From the NCBI RefSeq assembly GCF_001751255.1, contig NZ_LJGW01000377.1, positions 140,372 through 194,196 on the forward strand: DNA of 53,825 nt, read 5' to 3'. The translations under genes and the position numbers were made by a program. Source of the DNA: Streptomyces nanshensis (GTDB taxonomy: Bacteria; Actinomycetota; Actinomycetes; Streptomycetales; Streptomycetaceae). The notes beneath the pieces were generated by a model. That model was not told the origin of the DNA. It made no database searches and saw only the letters and a list, made by a program, of their open reading frames with translations. Shown here one piece after another: positions 1 through 8,133 of this stretch (its first letter is position 1; every line of letters begins with the position of its first letter).

Positions 1-657
1 GGCGCCGTCACGGGCGGATGCGCTTACAGATGTGCCGACATCGCAGCCGGCGGGAGTCCCTGAGGTTCGCCAGGGTCCCCAAGAGGGCCATGTCGGGCGG
101 GATCCGCACCGCTTACGTGGCCTGACGCGGCTCTTAGCCGTGTGATCGCGTGGCGCGTCTGACATCTCGCTGAGCGAGTTGCCGCCGAATCTTGTCGCAG
201 GGACTTCGGCCACTCAACTCCCCTTCAGCGGAGCGATGTCACCGACGGGCGCGGGGCAGCCGGAACCGTCGCAGTAAGAAATTTGGCGCCGCCTACCCCG
301 CGCCTCCACACCGTATGGGCTCTCCCGCGCTCATGCGACCCCATCGCCTCGTCGTCCGTATCCGGACCATTTTCGGGTCCACGAAGGGCAGTCCCATGCA
401 GCACCATCCGCACCACCAGCCACTCCGAGCTCAGCCTTGCCGGTGCAGCGCCACATCCCTGCCGGCTGCGCAGCCGCTTGCGATGACACGGCGATGGTGA
501 CGGCCCGCCCACTGAACATCGGAAGCGCCGTGCAGCGCTGCGTCCTGGGCCGCCCCGCGGCCGCCCGGCCTCGCTGGGGCCACGCAACCGGCGGCCCAGC
601 CAGGTCTCCACTCACTTCCGTCCGGAGATACCGGGCGGATTACCCGAAAGGCTCATC
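1..657. other. Left-edge region without a confident gene
   Basis: I see no convincing gene here. Two open frames run in from the left edge (about 2-145 and 3-125, plus strand) and could be the tail of a truncated gene; neither has a recognisable domain. The stretch holds one copy of a repeated structured element (183-275). Open frames on both strands between 190 and 660 are arginine/proline-rich and look like GC-skew artefacts. The last 20 bases carry a GAAAGG ribosome-binding site for the gene at 658. Confidence 0.5.
183..275 (+). ncRNA. Duplicated structured leader-like element, copy 1
   Basis: Bases 183-210 are identical to 1074-1101 (28/28). In both copies this block can fold on GCCGAA/TTCGGC arms. 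Downstream, the copies share CAACTCCC, TCAGC and a GC-rich block ending in CCGTCGCAG, with small indels between. Conservation of spaced blocks in otherwise different sequence is typical of a cis-regulatory RNA or a protein-binding element. It lies about 380 nt upstream of the secreted SH3-like gene. A c-di-AMP-type leader is conceivable because those precede cell-wall genes in actinobacteria, but I cannot match the consensus. Confidence 0.4.
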
Positions 658-1023
658 ATGACAACCCGTTTCGCTCAGCGGCTGGCCATAGCCGCGGCCG
701 TGCCCGCCCTGCTCGGCGGCGCGATCGCTGTCGCTCCCTCCGCCGCGGCTGAGGAGCACAGCCCCGTCACGGTCAAGCGGATCCTCGACACCGAGAGCTG
801 TCACGGCAAGAACAAGAACATGGACATCAGCAAGAACAACGTCCAGTTGCGGAAGGGGCCGGACACGTCGTACGCCTCGAAGGGGTCGCTGCGGAAGGGT
901 ACGAACTTCCGGTACTACTGCACGTACCGACCCGGCACGTTGATGGCCTGGTACTACGGCAAGGTCACCTCCGGCTACCACTCCGGCACCAAGGGATGGG
1001 TCCGGGAAGACATGGCCCGCTGA
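658..1023 (+). CDS. Secreted SH3-like small protein
   Basis: This 121-residue protein starts with a Sec signal peptide: TTR-F-A-Q-R, then an Ala/Leu-rich core, with a likely cut after APSAAAEE near residue 31. The mature part has two cysteines (about 48 and 88) and a bacterial SH3-type pattern: N-V-Q-L-R-K-G-P-D-T-S-Y, then G-T-K-G-W-V-R at the C-terminus. Such domains usually bind cell wall or envelope ligands. No catalytic domain is attached, so it may be a wall-binding or inhibitor-like protein. The start is supported by GAAAGG eight bases upstream. It stands alone between the two copies of the repeated structured element. Confidence 0.8.
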   Translation: MTTRFAQRLAIAAAVPALLGGAIAVAPSAAAEEHSPVTVKRILDTESCHGKNKNMDISKNNVQLRKGPDTSYASKGSLRKGTNFRYYCTYRPGTLMAWYYGKVTSGYHSGTKGWVREDMAR

Positions 1024-1073
1024 CGTCCCTGAACCGCTCAGCACCTCATGGCCAGCACGGCCCGGGATGACGA

Positions 1074-1160
1074 CGCCGAATCTTGTCGCAGGGACTTCGG
1101 CACCGTGCAACTCCCTCTCAGCCGTGCGCCTGGCGCGGGCGGCCGGACCGTCGCAGAGCT
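1074..1160 (+). ncRNA. Duplicated structured leader-like element, copy 2
   Basis: This is the second copy of the element at 183-275. The first 28 bases are identical, and the spaced blocks CAACTCCC, TCAGC and GGCCGGACCGTCGCAG recur. It sits about 100 nt upstream of the ATG at 1264, the position expected for a 5' leader of the operon 1264-3699. No terminator-like T-run follows it, so any regulation would more likely act on translation or through a bound protein. Confidence 0.4.
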
Positions 1161-1263
1161 ACGCGCCGGCTGCCCGCGCCCACTTCGTTGAGCGGATCTC
1201 GCCCCTCACCCGTGATGCTCCGTCGTCGCCGTCGTCGGCAGGCGTTCTTTCAAGGAGAGTCGG

Positions 1264-1470
1264 ATGGCTGATCCCGCCCCCCTCAACTCGCTGCACGAGT
1301 ACCGCTCCGTCCAACCGGCTAGCGGCCGCACCCGCAGTCGGCACGGTGCTCTTGTGCACCACGCAGGTGTGCTCGTAGCGGCGCCGTCTCACGCCCGCCG
1401 GGCGCGCTCCGCGCAGATTCGTTTCGTCCCCGGTCTGGCCGAGCCGCCTCTTCGTCGGGGTGCGGCATGA
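1264..1470 (+). CDS. Small hypothetical protein, first gene of HAD/MFS operon
   Basis: This is a 68-residue ORF of unknown function. AAGGAG lies six bases before the ATG at 1264, and the stop overlaps the next start as ATGA at 1467. It is rich in Arg, Ala, Ser and Pro with no domain I recognise. The ribosome-binding site and coupling are the main evidence that it is translated. It may serve only as a leader peptide that couples translation of the HAD gene. Confidence 0.5.
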   Translation: MADPAPLNSLHEYRSVQPASGRTRSRHGALVHHAGVLVAAPSHARRARSAQIRFVPGLAEPPLRRGAA

Positions 1471-2183
1471 ACCAGCGCTTTCTGCACGTCGTCGGCTTCG
1501 ACCACACGTTCTGCCCTTCGACATCCTCATCGGTGCAGCTCGGCCTCGCGGCGGGATGCCACCACGAGGTGCTGTGGCTCGAAGCTGCCCTCCGCCGTGG
1601 GGAGATGACGGCGGCTGAGTTCGCCGCACGGACCCACGCGTTGTGGTCCGAGCCGCGGCGCCGGCTCACACCTGAGCACGTCGCGGAGGTCTTCGACCGC
1701 GCGCCGTGGATCGACGGTCTCGACGAGGTCCTGGAGGATATCCGCGCGCGCGGTGAGTTCAGCGTCCTGGTCACGATGAGCCCGGACTTCGTCGCGAACC
1801 TGCTGCAGCACCGCGAAGGTGAAGCCGGCGGCTTCGACTCCGTCATCGCTCAGCCGTATCCCGCGCTCACCGACACCGGTTTCGCGGGGCCCTTCGACAG
1901 GGCTACGGCCCTGGTCCCGGCGGACAAGCCCCGCCTGGTCGCTGAGCTGCGCCAGGAGTTGGGAGTCGAGGTCGAGGCGGTCGTCTCCTACGGCGACTCG
2001 CTCCACGACATCGCCGCGGGCTATTGGTCCGTGGCGGTCAACGCACCACAGGCCGTTCAGGACGCAGCCGATGCCAGCTACTCGGGCGGAATGAGCTGCG
2101 ACTTCTGGGCTGTCTACCAGCTGGGGCGTGGACTGCTGGAGTACCGCTGGGCAAGTCCGCGCCCCACGAGGCCGGTCTCGTGA
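1467..2183 (+). CDS. HAD-superfamily phosphatase-like protein
   Basis: This 238-residue protein has HAD motifs in order: the nucleophile region V-V-G-F-D12-H-T14-F, motif II with Ser105 (L-V-T-M-S-P-D-F), motif III Lys154 (P-A-D-K-P) and motif IV G176-D-S-L-H-D181. The cap insert (about 30-90) resembles HAD-IB/SerB-type phosphoserine-phosphatase-like enzymes. Motif I is unusual. The general acid two residues after the nucleophile is Thr, as in P-type ATPases, and the usual D-x-D-G-T glycine is lost, so hydrolysis may be slow or the protein may have another role. It is coupled to both neighbours by stop/start overlaps; the next gene is an MFS transporter. Confidence 0.75.
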   Translation: MNQRFLHVVGFDHTFCPSTSSSVQLGLAAGCHHEVLWLEAALRRGEMTAAEFAARTHALWSEPRRRLTPEHVAEVFDRAPWIDGLDEVLEDIRARGEFSVLVTMSPDFVANLLQHREGEAGGFDSVIAQPYPALTDTGFAGPFDRATALVPADKPRLVAELRQELGVEVEAVVSYGDSLHDIAAGYWSVAVNAPQAVQDAADASYSGGMSCDFWAVYQLGRGLLEYRWASPRPTRPVS

Positions 2184-3523
2184 CGGCCACTCCTGCCGCC
2201 GAGGGCGCCAACTCCGGCTGGGGCGCGGTACTTCGTGCGCGTCACGCCCGCCACCTGCTCACCTCCACTCTGATCGGCCGGCTGCCGCAGGGCATGATGG
2301 TCATCGTCATCGTGCTCGCGGTCCGCGCGGACGGCGGCAGCTACTCCTGGGGTGCCGAGCTCGCCGCTGCCTACGGGCTGGCGTTCGCGGCCGGGCAGCC
2401 GCTGCTCGGCCGGGTGGTGGACTATCACGGGCAGACGCTGCCGATCGTCGGCGGAGCGCTCATCGCTGCCATGGCTTCCGCAGTCCTGGCTATGCCCGGG
2501 GTGGTGCTGAGCGCCGCGGCGATGGTTCTGGTGATCGTCGCCGGTGTGAGCTCGCCGCCGCTTGAAGGGTCCATGCGCGTCCTGTGGCGGACCCTGGTCC
2601 CCGCACACCGTTTGCCGTCTGCGTACAGCATCGACAACGCCGCGCAGGAGATGGCCCATGTGGTGGCACCGCTGGCGGTTGGCGGAGCCGTCACCCTCGG
2701 CGGGCCGAACGCCGCGCTGATGACGATGGCTCTCCTGGGAGTCGGCGGTGCAAGCGCCATGGCCGTCTCACCGCCGTCCCGGGCCTGGCGGTCCCGCCGG
2801 CGATCCACCGGAGCGCTGGGCGCGCTGCGCCTGCCGGGTATGGGGCTCTTGCTGCTCACGCTCGTGGCCGTGGGCGGCAGCGTCGGCGCGTTCTTCGTCG
2901 GCGCGAGCATCGCCTCCGAGCAGTTGGGGGCTGGGTGGGTCGCGTGGGCAGCGCCGATGACGCTGAGCCTCGGCGCGATCGGCGGCAACGCCCTGTACGG
3001 GCCACGCCAGTGGACGCTGTCGGTTCGCCGCCAACTCATGCTGGCTGCCAGCGGATTCGCTGCTGGATGGGTTCCGCTCACCTTCGCCTACAGTCCCGCG
3101 ACGGCGATCTTCGGCGCCTTCCTTGCCGGCATCCTCTTCGGCCCGCTGCAGACGATCGCCTTCCAGGCGATCGATCTGCTCGTCCCGCGCGACCTGATCA
3201 CCGAGGCCTACAGCTGGCTTGTCGCTGCCATCGGGATCGGGATCTCGTGCGGCAGCTACCTGGCCGGGGCTCACTCCATGCGCCTGGGGACGATCCCGCT
3301 GCTCGCGGGCCTGCTCACGGCGCTCCTGGCCCGCACCCTCAACCGCCCGCTTCAGCGGGCAGAAGACCCCGCTGCGTCCGCCTGGTCCCGGGCGCGGCGG
3401 TCGACGGAGACTCCCGCTCCCTCGTCGGTCTCCGTCCGCGCCCGAGCCGGCCACATGGGGGTGTGGACCGGCTCGGGCGCACCCCTCGCACGGGTCCGCC
3501 GCTACTACCGCAGGAGGCACTGA
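2180..3523 (+). CDS. Major facilitator superfamily transporter
   Basis: This 447-residue polytopic membrane protein has about 12 hydrophobic segments spread over residues 20-405, split by a basic loop near 200 (R-A-W-R-S-R-R-R-S). That is the usual six-plus-six MFS arrangement. I chose GTG 2180 because it overlaps the HAD stop as GTGA; the frame is open further upstream but that part is not membrane-like. The last ~45 residues are an Arg/Ser-rich cytoplasmic tail. The substrate cannot be told from sequence. Coupling to a HAD phosphatase suggests the two handle the same small molecule. Confidence 0.8.
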   Translation: MTATPAAEGANSGWGAVLRARHARHLLTSTLIGRLPQGMMVIVIVLAVRADGGSYSWGAELAAAYGLAFAAGQPLLGRVVDYHGQTLPIVGGALIAAMASAVLAMPGVVLSAAAMVLVIVAGVSSPPLEGSMRVLWRTLVPAHRLPSAYSIDNAAQEMAHVVAPLAVGGAVTLGGPNAALMTMALLGVGGASAMAVSPPSRAWRSRRRSTGALGALRLPGMGLLLLTLVAVGGSVGAFFVGASIASEQLGAGWVAWAAPMTLSLGAIGGNALYGPRQWTLSVRRQLMLAASGFAAGWVPLTFAYSPATAIFGAFLAGILFGPLQTIAFQAIDLLVPRDLITEAYSWLVAAIGIGISCGSYLAGAHSMRLGTIPLLAGLLTALLARTLNRPLQRAEDPAASAWSRARRSTETPAPSSVSVRARAGHMGVWTGSGAPLARVRRYYRRRH

Positions 3524-3699
3524 TGCCCTCCGCTGCGAAGCAAGCCGCCCTGGACCACAGGAAGTTACTGGTCACGGCATGTAAGGATCATGTGATGACG
3601 ATTTTCGAATGCGTGTTCGCCAGTGCGCCGGCGTCTCGGTCCGGCCGTCGGGCGACCCCGCGTCAACTCTCCCTACAGCGCCGCCTCGTGAGCCGGTGA
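3523..3699 (+). CDS. Small hypothetical protein coupled to MFS gene
   Basis: This is a 58-residue ORF whose ATG overlaps the last base of the MFS stop (TGATG). A strong CAGGAGG ribosome-binding site sits about six bases upstream. It contains a short predicted helix (A-A-L-D-H-R-K-L-L-V-T-A-C-K) and a basic C-terminus, with no family I recognise. The good ribosome-binding site supports expression; the function is unknown. Confidence 0.5.
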   Translation: MPSAAKQAALDHRKLLVTACKDHVMTIFECVFASAPASRSGRRATPRQLSLQRRLVSR

Positions 3700-3705
3700 T
3701 GCCCC

Positions 3706-4080
3706 GTGAGTACCGAAGAGACCGAAGAGTTCAACGACGTCGACGAGCCGGAGTCCGCGGAGCCCGGGACCGCGACGATTCAGCCGGCGCGGACGTGGCC
3801 GCAGTACAACGTCGACCGCGCCCGCGCCGAGCTGATCGCGATGGAGATGCTCCTGCGGGGTGCGTCCCACTTCCGGGTCCGGCAGACCACCAAGCTCTCG
3901 AGCCGGAACGTGCGGCGGCTGGCACAGCTGCTCGCTGAGGAGGCGATGGATCCACCGGCGCCACGGAACGTGTGCCGCCGTCCGGTGCACTCCGGGGGGC
4001 AGCCGTATCAGCGCAAGACCGGTGAAGCGGACGCTGAGAGCCCGGCCGAGCCGGAGCAACTGGCACTCCTGCCGGAGTAG
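3706..4080 (+). CDS. Hypothetical protein with HTH-like core
   Basis: This is a 124-residue protein started at GTG 3706, six bases after the previous stop. An acidic N-terminus (T-E-E-T-E-E-F-N-D) precedes a helical core at about 35-75, with R-A-E-L-I-A-M-E-M-L-L-R-G-A-S followed by T-K-L-S-S-R-N-V-R-R-L-A. This reads as a helix-turn-helix: 'level, activity, recognition helix'. It lies just upstream of the replication-type gene at 4173, so a copy-control or accessory DNA-binding role is possible. I do not recognise the family. Confidence 0.6.
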   Translation: MSTEETEEFNDVDEPESAEPGTATIQPARTWPQYNVDRARAELIAMEMLLRGASHFRVRQTTKLSSRNVRRLAQLLAEEAMDPPAPRNVCRRPVHSGGQPYQRKTGEADAESPAEPEQLALLPE

Positions 4081-4172
4081 TTCCGGCGTAGCTGAGCCGC
4101 TCTGACCTCTGCCCTTCAGGCCCGTGCGCCGCCGCGGGTCTACTTCGTGATCTCAAAAACTTTCGGACACAA

Positions 4173-5531
4173 ATGACTAATAGGCGCAAACCGCACATAC
4201 CGAAGACGGCTTCGAAGGTCCCGGAAAGCGAGCAGTGGATCTCCCGCACCAGCGGGCGCATCGCGTCCGACGGCTACTCCTGGATGCAGGCGGTGCACTG
4301 GGCCCACGACCGCGGGGCCTACCTCGTCGGCCGCTCGCACGGCCCCCGGCGGATCGGGCGGACGACGCTGCGCCTCGCCCAGGAGCTCTCCCGTCTGACG
4401 CCCTGCCGGCCAGGCGTCGACTACCTCGCTCGCGTGCTGCACATCTCCCCGCGCACCGTGAAGTACCACCTGGGGATGCTGCGGGAGACGGGCCTGATCG
4501 CCTACGAGAGAAAGGGCACCCGCGTCCGCGGGAGAGGCGGCAGGGCGAGCGAGTTCCTGCGCACCATCCCTGCGGCCTTCGACGAGGCGCTCGGTGTGCG
4601 CACCGGTCCCTCCGAGCGCCTCATCCGCTCGGTGCGCGGCATCTCCGCCGGCGGTCGGCCGGTGATGAAGCGACTCGGGGCGAAAGCGCGGCGGCGCGTG
4701 CCGCGGCGGTCTGCGCGTCGCACGACGCGTGCTACGTCGGCGGCAGCTCGTTGCACCCCAATGGGGGTGGGTTCCGGTAGTTCTTCGAGTGCGGGTGGTA
4801 TTCCCCCTGAGAGCAAGCTCGTGGGCGTACGCGGCCGGGACTCCCCGGCACGAGCCGGTGGGGCTGTTCCTCGTCGGCGGCTGAACGCAGTCGGGCGGCG
4901 CTACCAGCTCGCTGCGCAGCTCGTGGAGTCCGTCGACTGGCTCCACCGCGCGTCCGTTCCGCGGATCGCCTGGATTGTGCGGTGCGTGGCCGACGCCGGC
5001 TGGACAGCCGCCGAAGTGATCGCCCTCCTCGACCACGTACCCGCTCCCTGGCCCGTACGCCGCCCGTCCGGCTTCCTCGCCCGCCGTCTCAAGGGGGCTC
5101 ACCTGCTGTACGACACGCCTGCCAAGCGTGAGGCTCTCGTGGCCGCCGTGGCCGCGCACCGCCAGGTCGCCGAGACCGAGCAGCACGTGCCCGTGGTCAC
5201 CGAAGGTCCCTGGCGGCAGCCGGACAGCCCCGCCGTCACGCGCCACGTCGAAGCGGTCTTCGCCCGGTTGCGGCAGGACGACGACGGTGACGCCCTCGAG
5301 GCATTCGCCGTCGGTGAGGACGGCCTGGTCGACCTCCACCAGCTGTCGACCGACGAGATCATCGATCTGCGCGCCGCCGCACAGAAGGATCCCGCCCTGA
5401 TCCGGACCGCCCTCGCCGAGTACGGCGAGGCCTACACGCGGCGGCTGTTCACCCGTGCCCTCGTGGACCAGGTCGAGCGCCTGAGCAACTGCCGTCAGCT
5501 CGCCCTGCACTGCCTGGGAGGCCGGCTGTGA
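4173..5531 (+). CDS. Replication-initiator-like winged-helix protein (paralog A)
   Basis: This 452-residue protein has an N-terminal winged-helix region (about 70-130). It reads L-A-R-V-L-H-I-S-P-R-T-V-K-Y-H-L, then L-R-E-T-G-L-I-A-Y, and continues A-S-E-F-L-R-T-I-P-A-A-F-D-E-A-L-G. A low-complexity Arg/Ser/Gly middle (170-230) contains R-C-T-P-M and P-P-E-S-K-L. A helical C-terminal half follows. It is clearly homologous to the minus-strand gene 6262-7662. Such proteins are common on Streptomyces plasmids and are often annotated as replication or HTH proteins. My assignment to replication rests on family memory and context, not on a catalytic motif. The middle segment uses unusually many T-ending codons. 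Confidence 0.6.
   Translation: MTNRRKPHIPKTASKVPESEQWISRTSGRIASDGYSWMQAVHWAHDRGAYLVGRSHGPRRIGRTTLRLAQELSRLTPCRPGVDYLARVLHISPRTVKYHLGMLRETGLIAYERKGTRVRGRGGRASEFLRTIPAAFDEALGVRTGPSERLIRSVRGISAGGRPVMKRLGAKARRRVPRRSARRTTRATSAAARCTPMGVGSGSSSSAGGIPPESKLVGVRGRDSPARAGGAVPRRRLNAVGRRYQLAAQLVESVDWLHRASVPRIAWIVRCVADAGWTAAEVIALLDHVPAPWPVRRPSGFLARRLKGAHLLYDTPAKREALVAAVAAHRQVAETEQHVPVVTEGPWRQPDSPAVTRHVEAVFARLRQDDDGDALEAFAVGEDGLVDLHQLSTDEIIDLRAAAQKDPALIRTALAEYGEAYTRRLFTRALVDQVERLSNCRQLALHCLGGRL
4751..4820 (+). other. Low-GC3 segment inside replication-type gene, candidate embedded DNA site
   Basis: The coding sequence around the conserved Cys-Thr-Pro-Met switches to codons such as GGT, AGT, TCT, ATT and CCT, while the flanks are nearly all G/C-ending. 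It begins with TTGCACCCCAATG, which recurs exactly in the paralog (7006-7018, minus strand), and with a CACCCC/GGGGTG dyad around AAT. Iterons embedded in a rep gene are known for some Streptomyces linear plasmids (pSLA2-type). This could be such an origin element, but that is inference. Confidence 0.35.
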
Positions 5532-5665
5532 TCCGGCATGACACCGCCGCCAGCGATCCCAAGATCTGCGACCTGCCGGCGAGATCTCGACGCGGCGCTC
5601 GCGACGGCAAGCGGCGGCACTTACCGACGGCGCGCCCCGCCGGTGCTCCAGCTCCCGACGACTGA
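5528..5665 (+). CDS. Tiny coupled ORF after replication-type gene
   Basis: This is a 45-residue ORF whose GTG start overlaps the stop of the replication-type gene (GTGA). It has a basic Arg-rich middle and a Pro/Ala C-terminus, with no domain. Only the coupling supports it. Confidence 0.35.
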   Translation: MIRHDTAASDPKICDLPARSRRGARDGKRRHLPTARPAGAPAPDD

Positions 5666-5707
5666 CCGCACGCCCATCCCGAACAACGCGAAAGGACAGC
5701 TCATCTC

Positions 5708-5869
5708 ATGAAACTCACAGCTCAGAATCCTCCCGGGCCTGGCCTGGAGCCTCCGCCGCGTCGCACCGCCTCCACCATCACCGACCCCGAGCTGGAGGCA
5801 CTGTACGCCGAGCGCGACGGGTTCCGTTGGCTGCTGGTCATCGCCCTGATACGGGGAGCGTCGAAATGA
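5708..5869 (+). CDS. Small hypothetical protein coupled to WhiB-like gene
   Basis: This 53-residue ORF starts at ATG 5708 after AAAGGACAG, and its stop overlaps the next ATG as ATGA. The second half is gene-like: I-T-D-P-E-L-E-A-L-Y-A-E-R-D-G-F-R-W-L, then a short hydrophobic end. That pattern of an acidic helix next to a WhiB-like gene suggests a small partner or adaptor protein. The function is unknown. Confidence 0.55.
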   Translation: MKLTAQNPPGPGLEPPPRRTASTITDPELEALYAERDGFRWLLVIALIRGASK

Positions 5870-6168
5870 ACACACCGATCCGGCGCGAGTACGACGTCCT
5901 GCCGTGCATGACGACTGATCCCGAGGTCTTCCATGACGACGCCACTGTCGGACTGGCGAAGTCACTGTGCCTGTCGTGCTCGCTGTGGGACCTGTGTCGG
6001 TCCCAGGCCCGTGAGCGCCGGGAGTGGGGCACCTGGGGTGCGGAGACAGCTGCGGAGCGCGCGGCGGCAGGCTATGCGCCGCGGGGCTGGCGGTGGGATC
6101 GGCCGCAGCAGCAGAGCGGAAAGAGGAAGAGGACCAGGAAGACCCCGGCCGGGAAGAAACGCGGCTGA
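5866..6168 (+). CDS. WhiB-like iron-sulfur transcription factor
   Basis: This 100-residue Wbl protein has four cysteines in the family arrangement: Cys in L-P-C-M near residue 14, Cys in S-L-C-L-S-C (37 and 40) and Cys in W-D-L-C (46). The G-T-W-G-A turn and a basic C-terminal tail (K-R-K-R-T-R-K) follow. These cysteines normally bind a 4Fe-4S cluster, and the tail contacts DNA. ATG 5866 is chosen because it overlaps the previous stop. Its position inside the replication region suggests a plasmid-borne regulator of maintenance or host development genes, as seen for Wbl proteins on other Streptomyces plasmids. Confidence 0.85.
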   Translation: MNTPIRREYDVLPCMTTDPEVFHDDATVGLAKSLCLSCSLWDLCRSQARERREWGTWGAETAAERAAAGYAPRGWRWDRPQQQSGKRKRTRKTPAGKKRG

Positions 6169-6261
6169 CGTCTTCCCGGCTGGCACGCCCATTCCGCGGC
6201 CCGGGCAGGCCCCGGCTTATTGCGGTGCGCCGGGGCGGTCCCCGCTCCGCCGCGGTGATGG

Positions 6262-7662
6262 TCACCTCGCCATCTGCCGGGCCGACCGCAGGACTTGGTC
6301 GACGCGGCAGTGGGTGTAGAGGCGACGTGCATAGGCCTCTCCCGCGTGGTCCAGGGCGAACCGGACCAGGCTCGCATCGCGCGCTGCTTCAGCCCGCAGC
6401 GTGAGTACGGTCTCCGGCGGCAGGTCCTCGAGCGCTGGCGGCGGGGCCGCGTCATCGACGTCGCAGCTCCCGCCCGCGTCGGAAGCCGGCCGGTGAAGCG
6501 CCGCCGTGAGAGCAGCATGGACCTGCCTGCGCACGTGCGCGCTGGCGGGGGGCCGCCAGGGGCCGTCCCACTCGGCGTGCCGCGCGGCCGCGGCCCGAGG
6601 GGAGTCGCGCCACGCCTCCACCGTGCGGGCACGGCTGGCCGGATCGGTCCAGCCCGGCATCCCCTCGGCGTTCTTCAGCCTGTAGGCCAGCAGACCTGAG
6701 GGACGCACGACCCTGCGGGGCGCATCGGTCGTATCCAGGAATGCTCGGACCTCGTCCGTGGTCCATCCCGCGTCGGCCACACGTCGGATGACCCAGGCGA
6801 TCCGCGGGACCGACGCCCGAGCGAGCCATGGCACGCTCCTGATCAGCTCGGCGGCCATCCGAAACCGGCGGCCCACGGCGTTCACCCGGCGGGCCCGCCG
6901 GGAGGTGATCTGCTTTCGAGCGGGATGGCCGTCTTCCCCGCCGAGCTTGTCCTCAGGGGGAAGCGCCGTAGGGCCCGCACCGGAAGAGGAAGAGCAACCA
7001 TCCTGCATTGGGGTGCAAAGGCCCCTGGCCGACCGCGACGTGGACGTCCTGGACCTGGGGCGGCGCCGACGTGCCCGACGGCGGGCCCGCTTGCCCAGCT
7101 TCGCGATCTCCTCCCGGTGCTCCTCCGCGATCCCCACCGGCCGTCGTTCCCGCGCAGGCTTGCCGTCGTCGATCACCGTCCGGATTCCCAGGGCGCGGTC
7201 GAACGCCACCGGGATCGTGCGCAGGAACTCGCTCGCCCTGGCGACGCCACCGCGCAGCCGCGTGCCCCTGGCCACGTACGCGATCAGCCCGCTCTCCCGC
7301 AGGATCTCCAAGTGGTACTGGACGCTGCGCCGGGACAGGCCAGTGAGCTGGATCAGGCGTCGGAGCCCGGGTCGGCACGGCGTGAAGTCGCCGAGGACTT
7401 CGGCGAGTTGGATCGTGGTGCGGTTGAAGCGGGGGCCGTGGCGGCGCGCCGACTCGTGAAGACCGGCGCCGTGCATCCAGTGAACGGCCTGCATCCACGC
7501 GTACCGATCGGTCGTGACCCGGCCGGCCGTGGTGGCCATCCACTGCCGAGCCGGTGCCACGCGCACAGCATCGTCCTGCGCCGCTGCCGAGTGGGCAGCG
7601 GGGCGCGACTCGCTGCTCACTGCGCACGCGCCTGCGCAGGCCGGGTTCGGGACATGTGGCAT
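6262..7662 (-). CDS. Replication-initiator-like winged-helix protein (paralog B)
   Basis: This 466-residue protein aligns along its length with the plus-strand gene 4173-5531. Shared blocks are W-M-Q-A-V-H-W, T-P-C-R-P-G, the winged helix L-T-G-L-S-R-R-S-V-Q-Y-H-L-E-I-L-R-E-S-G-L-I-A-Y, A-S-E-F-L-R-T-I-P, the Cys-Thr-Pro-Met segment, and A-S-V-P-R-I-A-W. The start has AGGGGAGCG a few bases upstream. The two genes face each other with the WhiB-like gene between them. Two initiator paralogs on one element could mean two replicons joined together, or that one has become a regulator. Confidence 0.6.
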   Translation of the reverse strand: MPHVPNPACAGACAVSSESRPAAHSAAAQDDAVRVAPARQWMATTAGRVTTDRYAWMQAVHWMHGAGLHESARRHGPRFNRTTIQLAEVLGDFTPCRPGLRRLIQLTGLSRRSVQYHLEILRESGLIAYVARGTRLRGGVARASEFLRTIPVAFDRALGIRTVIDDGKPARERRPVGIAEEHREEIAKLGKRARRRARRRRPRSRTSTSRSARGLCTPMQDGCSSSSGAGPTALPPEDKLGGEDGHPARKQITSRRARRVNAVGRRFRMAAELIRSVPWLARASVPRIAWVIRRVADAGWTTDEVRAFLDTTDAPRRVVRPSGLLAYRLKNAEGMPGWTDPASRARTVEAWRDSPRAAAARHAEWDGPWRPPASAHVRRQVHAALTAALHRPASDAGGSCDVDDAAPPPALEDLPPETVLTLRAEAARDASLVRFALDHAGEAYARRLYTHCRVDQVLRSARQMAR

Positions 7663-8133
7663 CGGCGCTCCCCTGCGATCTGGGGAGCCGCACGCAGCGC
7701 ATCACTCAGCGAGAAGGGACGAATCAGCGCCTGGCGCTGGTCCGCTTGAGAGGCGTCCTTATGCTGTGTGAGGTGAGCCCTGGGACTGGCAGGTCGAGGG
7801 GTTCACGCAGCAGCGTCCGCGCTGCATACGACTCTGAGGCTTTGCTGGCTGGAGTCGTTACTTGGACGGCCGCCTCTGTGAGCGCAGAGGCGGCCGTTGT
7901 CTTACGGGAGTGGTCGGGTCACAGAGTGCTGTGTGGGGCCGGGCCGGGCCGTACCTACGGTGCCGGTCGTGGTTGTTCGCCGGAGGCGGCGTGCTGGAGC
8001 GGTGCGACTGGGGAATCCGGAGTACCGGTACTGGTCGTCGTCCGCGTGCTCAGCGGGGTGCACGGACCCAGGCGATCGTCGGGGCTGGGCTGAGCGGATG
8101 GCCAGATCGTACATGCGGCGGCGCCGGCCAAGA
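7663..8133. other. Intergenic region between paralog B and GntR gene
   Basis: There is no credible gene in this 470-base stretch. It holds the strong hairpin at 7866-7897. The upstream region of the minus-strand replication-type gene (7663-7780) should contain its promoter, but I cannot name clear -35/-10 boxes. Confidence 0.5.
7866..7897. terminator. Strong inverted repeat, terminator-like
   Basis: Thirteen-base perfect arms (ACGGCCGCCTCTG / CAGAGGCGGCCGT) enclose a six-base loop and are followed by TGTCTT on the plus strand. The minus-strand GntR gene ends at 8134, so the hairpin lies downstream of it and probably terminates that transcript; it would work in either direction. Confidence 0.65.

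Noticed and set aside
3..125. Possible tail of a recombinase at the left edge
   Set aside because: The short basic sequence is compatible with many protein ends, and no catalytic residues are visible; not called.
7740..7830. tRNA-like stretch near an attachment site
   Set aside because: No cloverleaf, CCA or TTC-loop pattern could be fitted, and no integrase is nearby.
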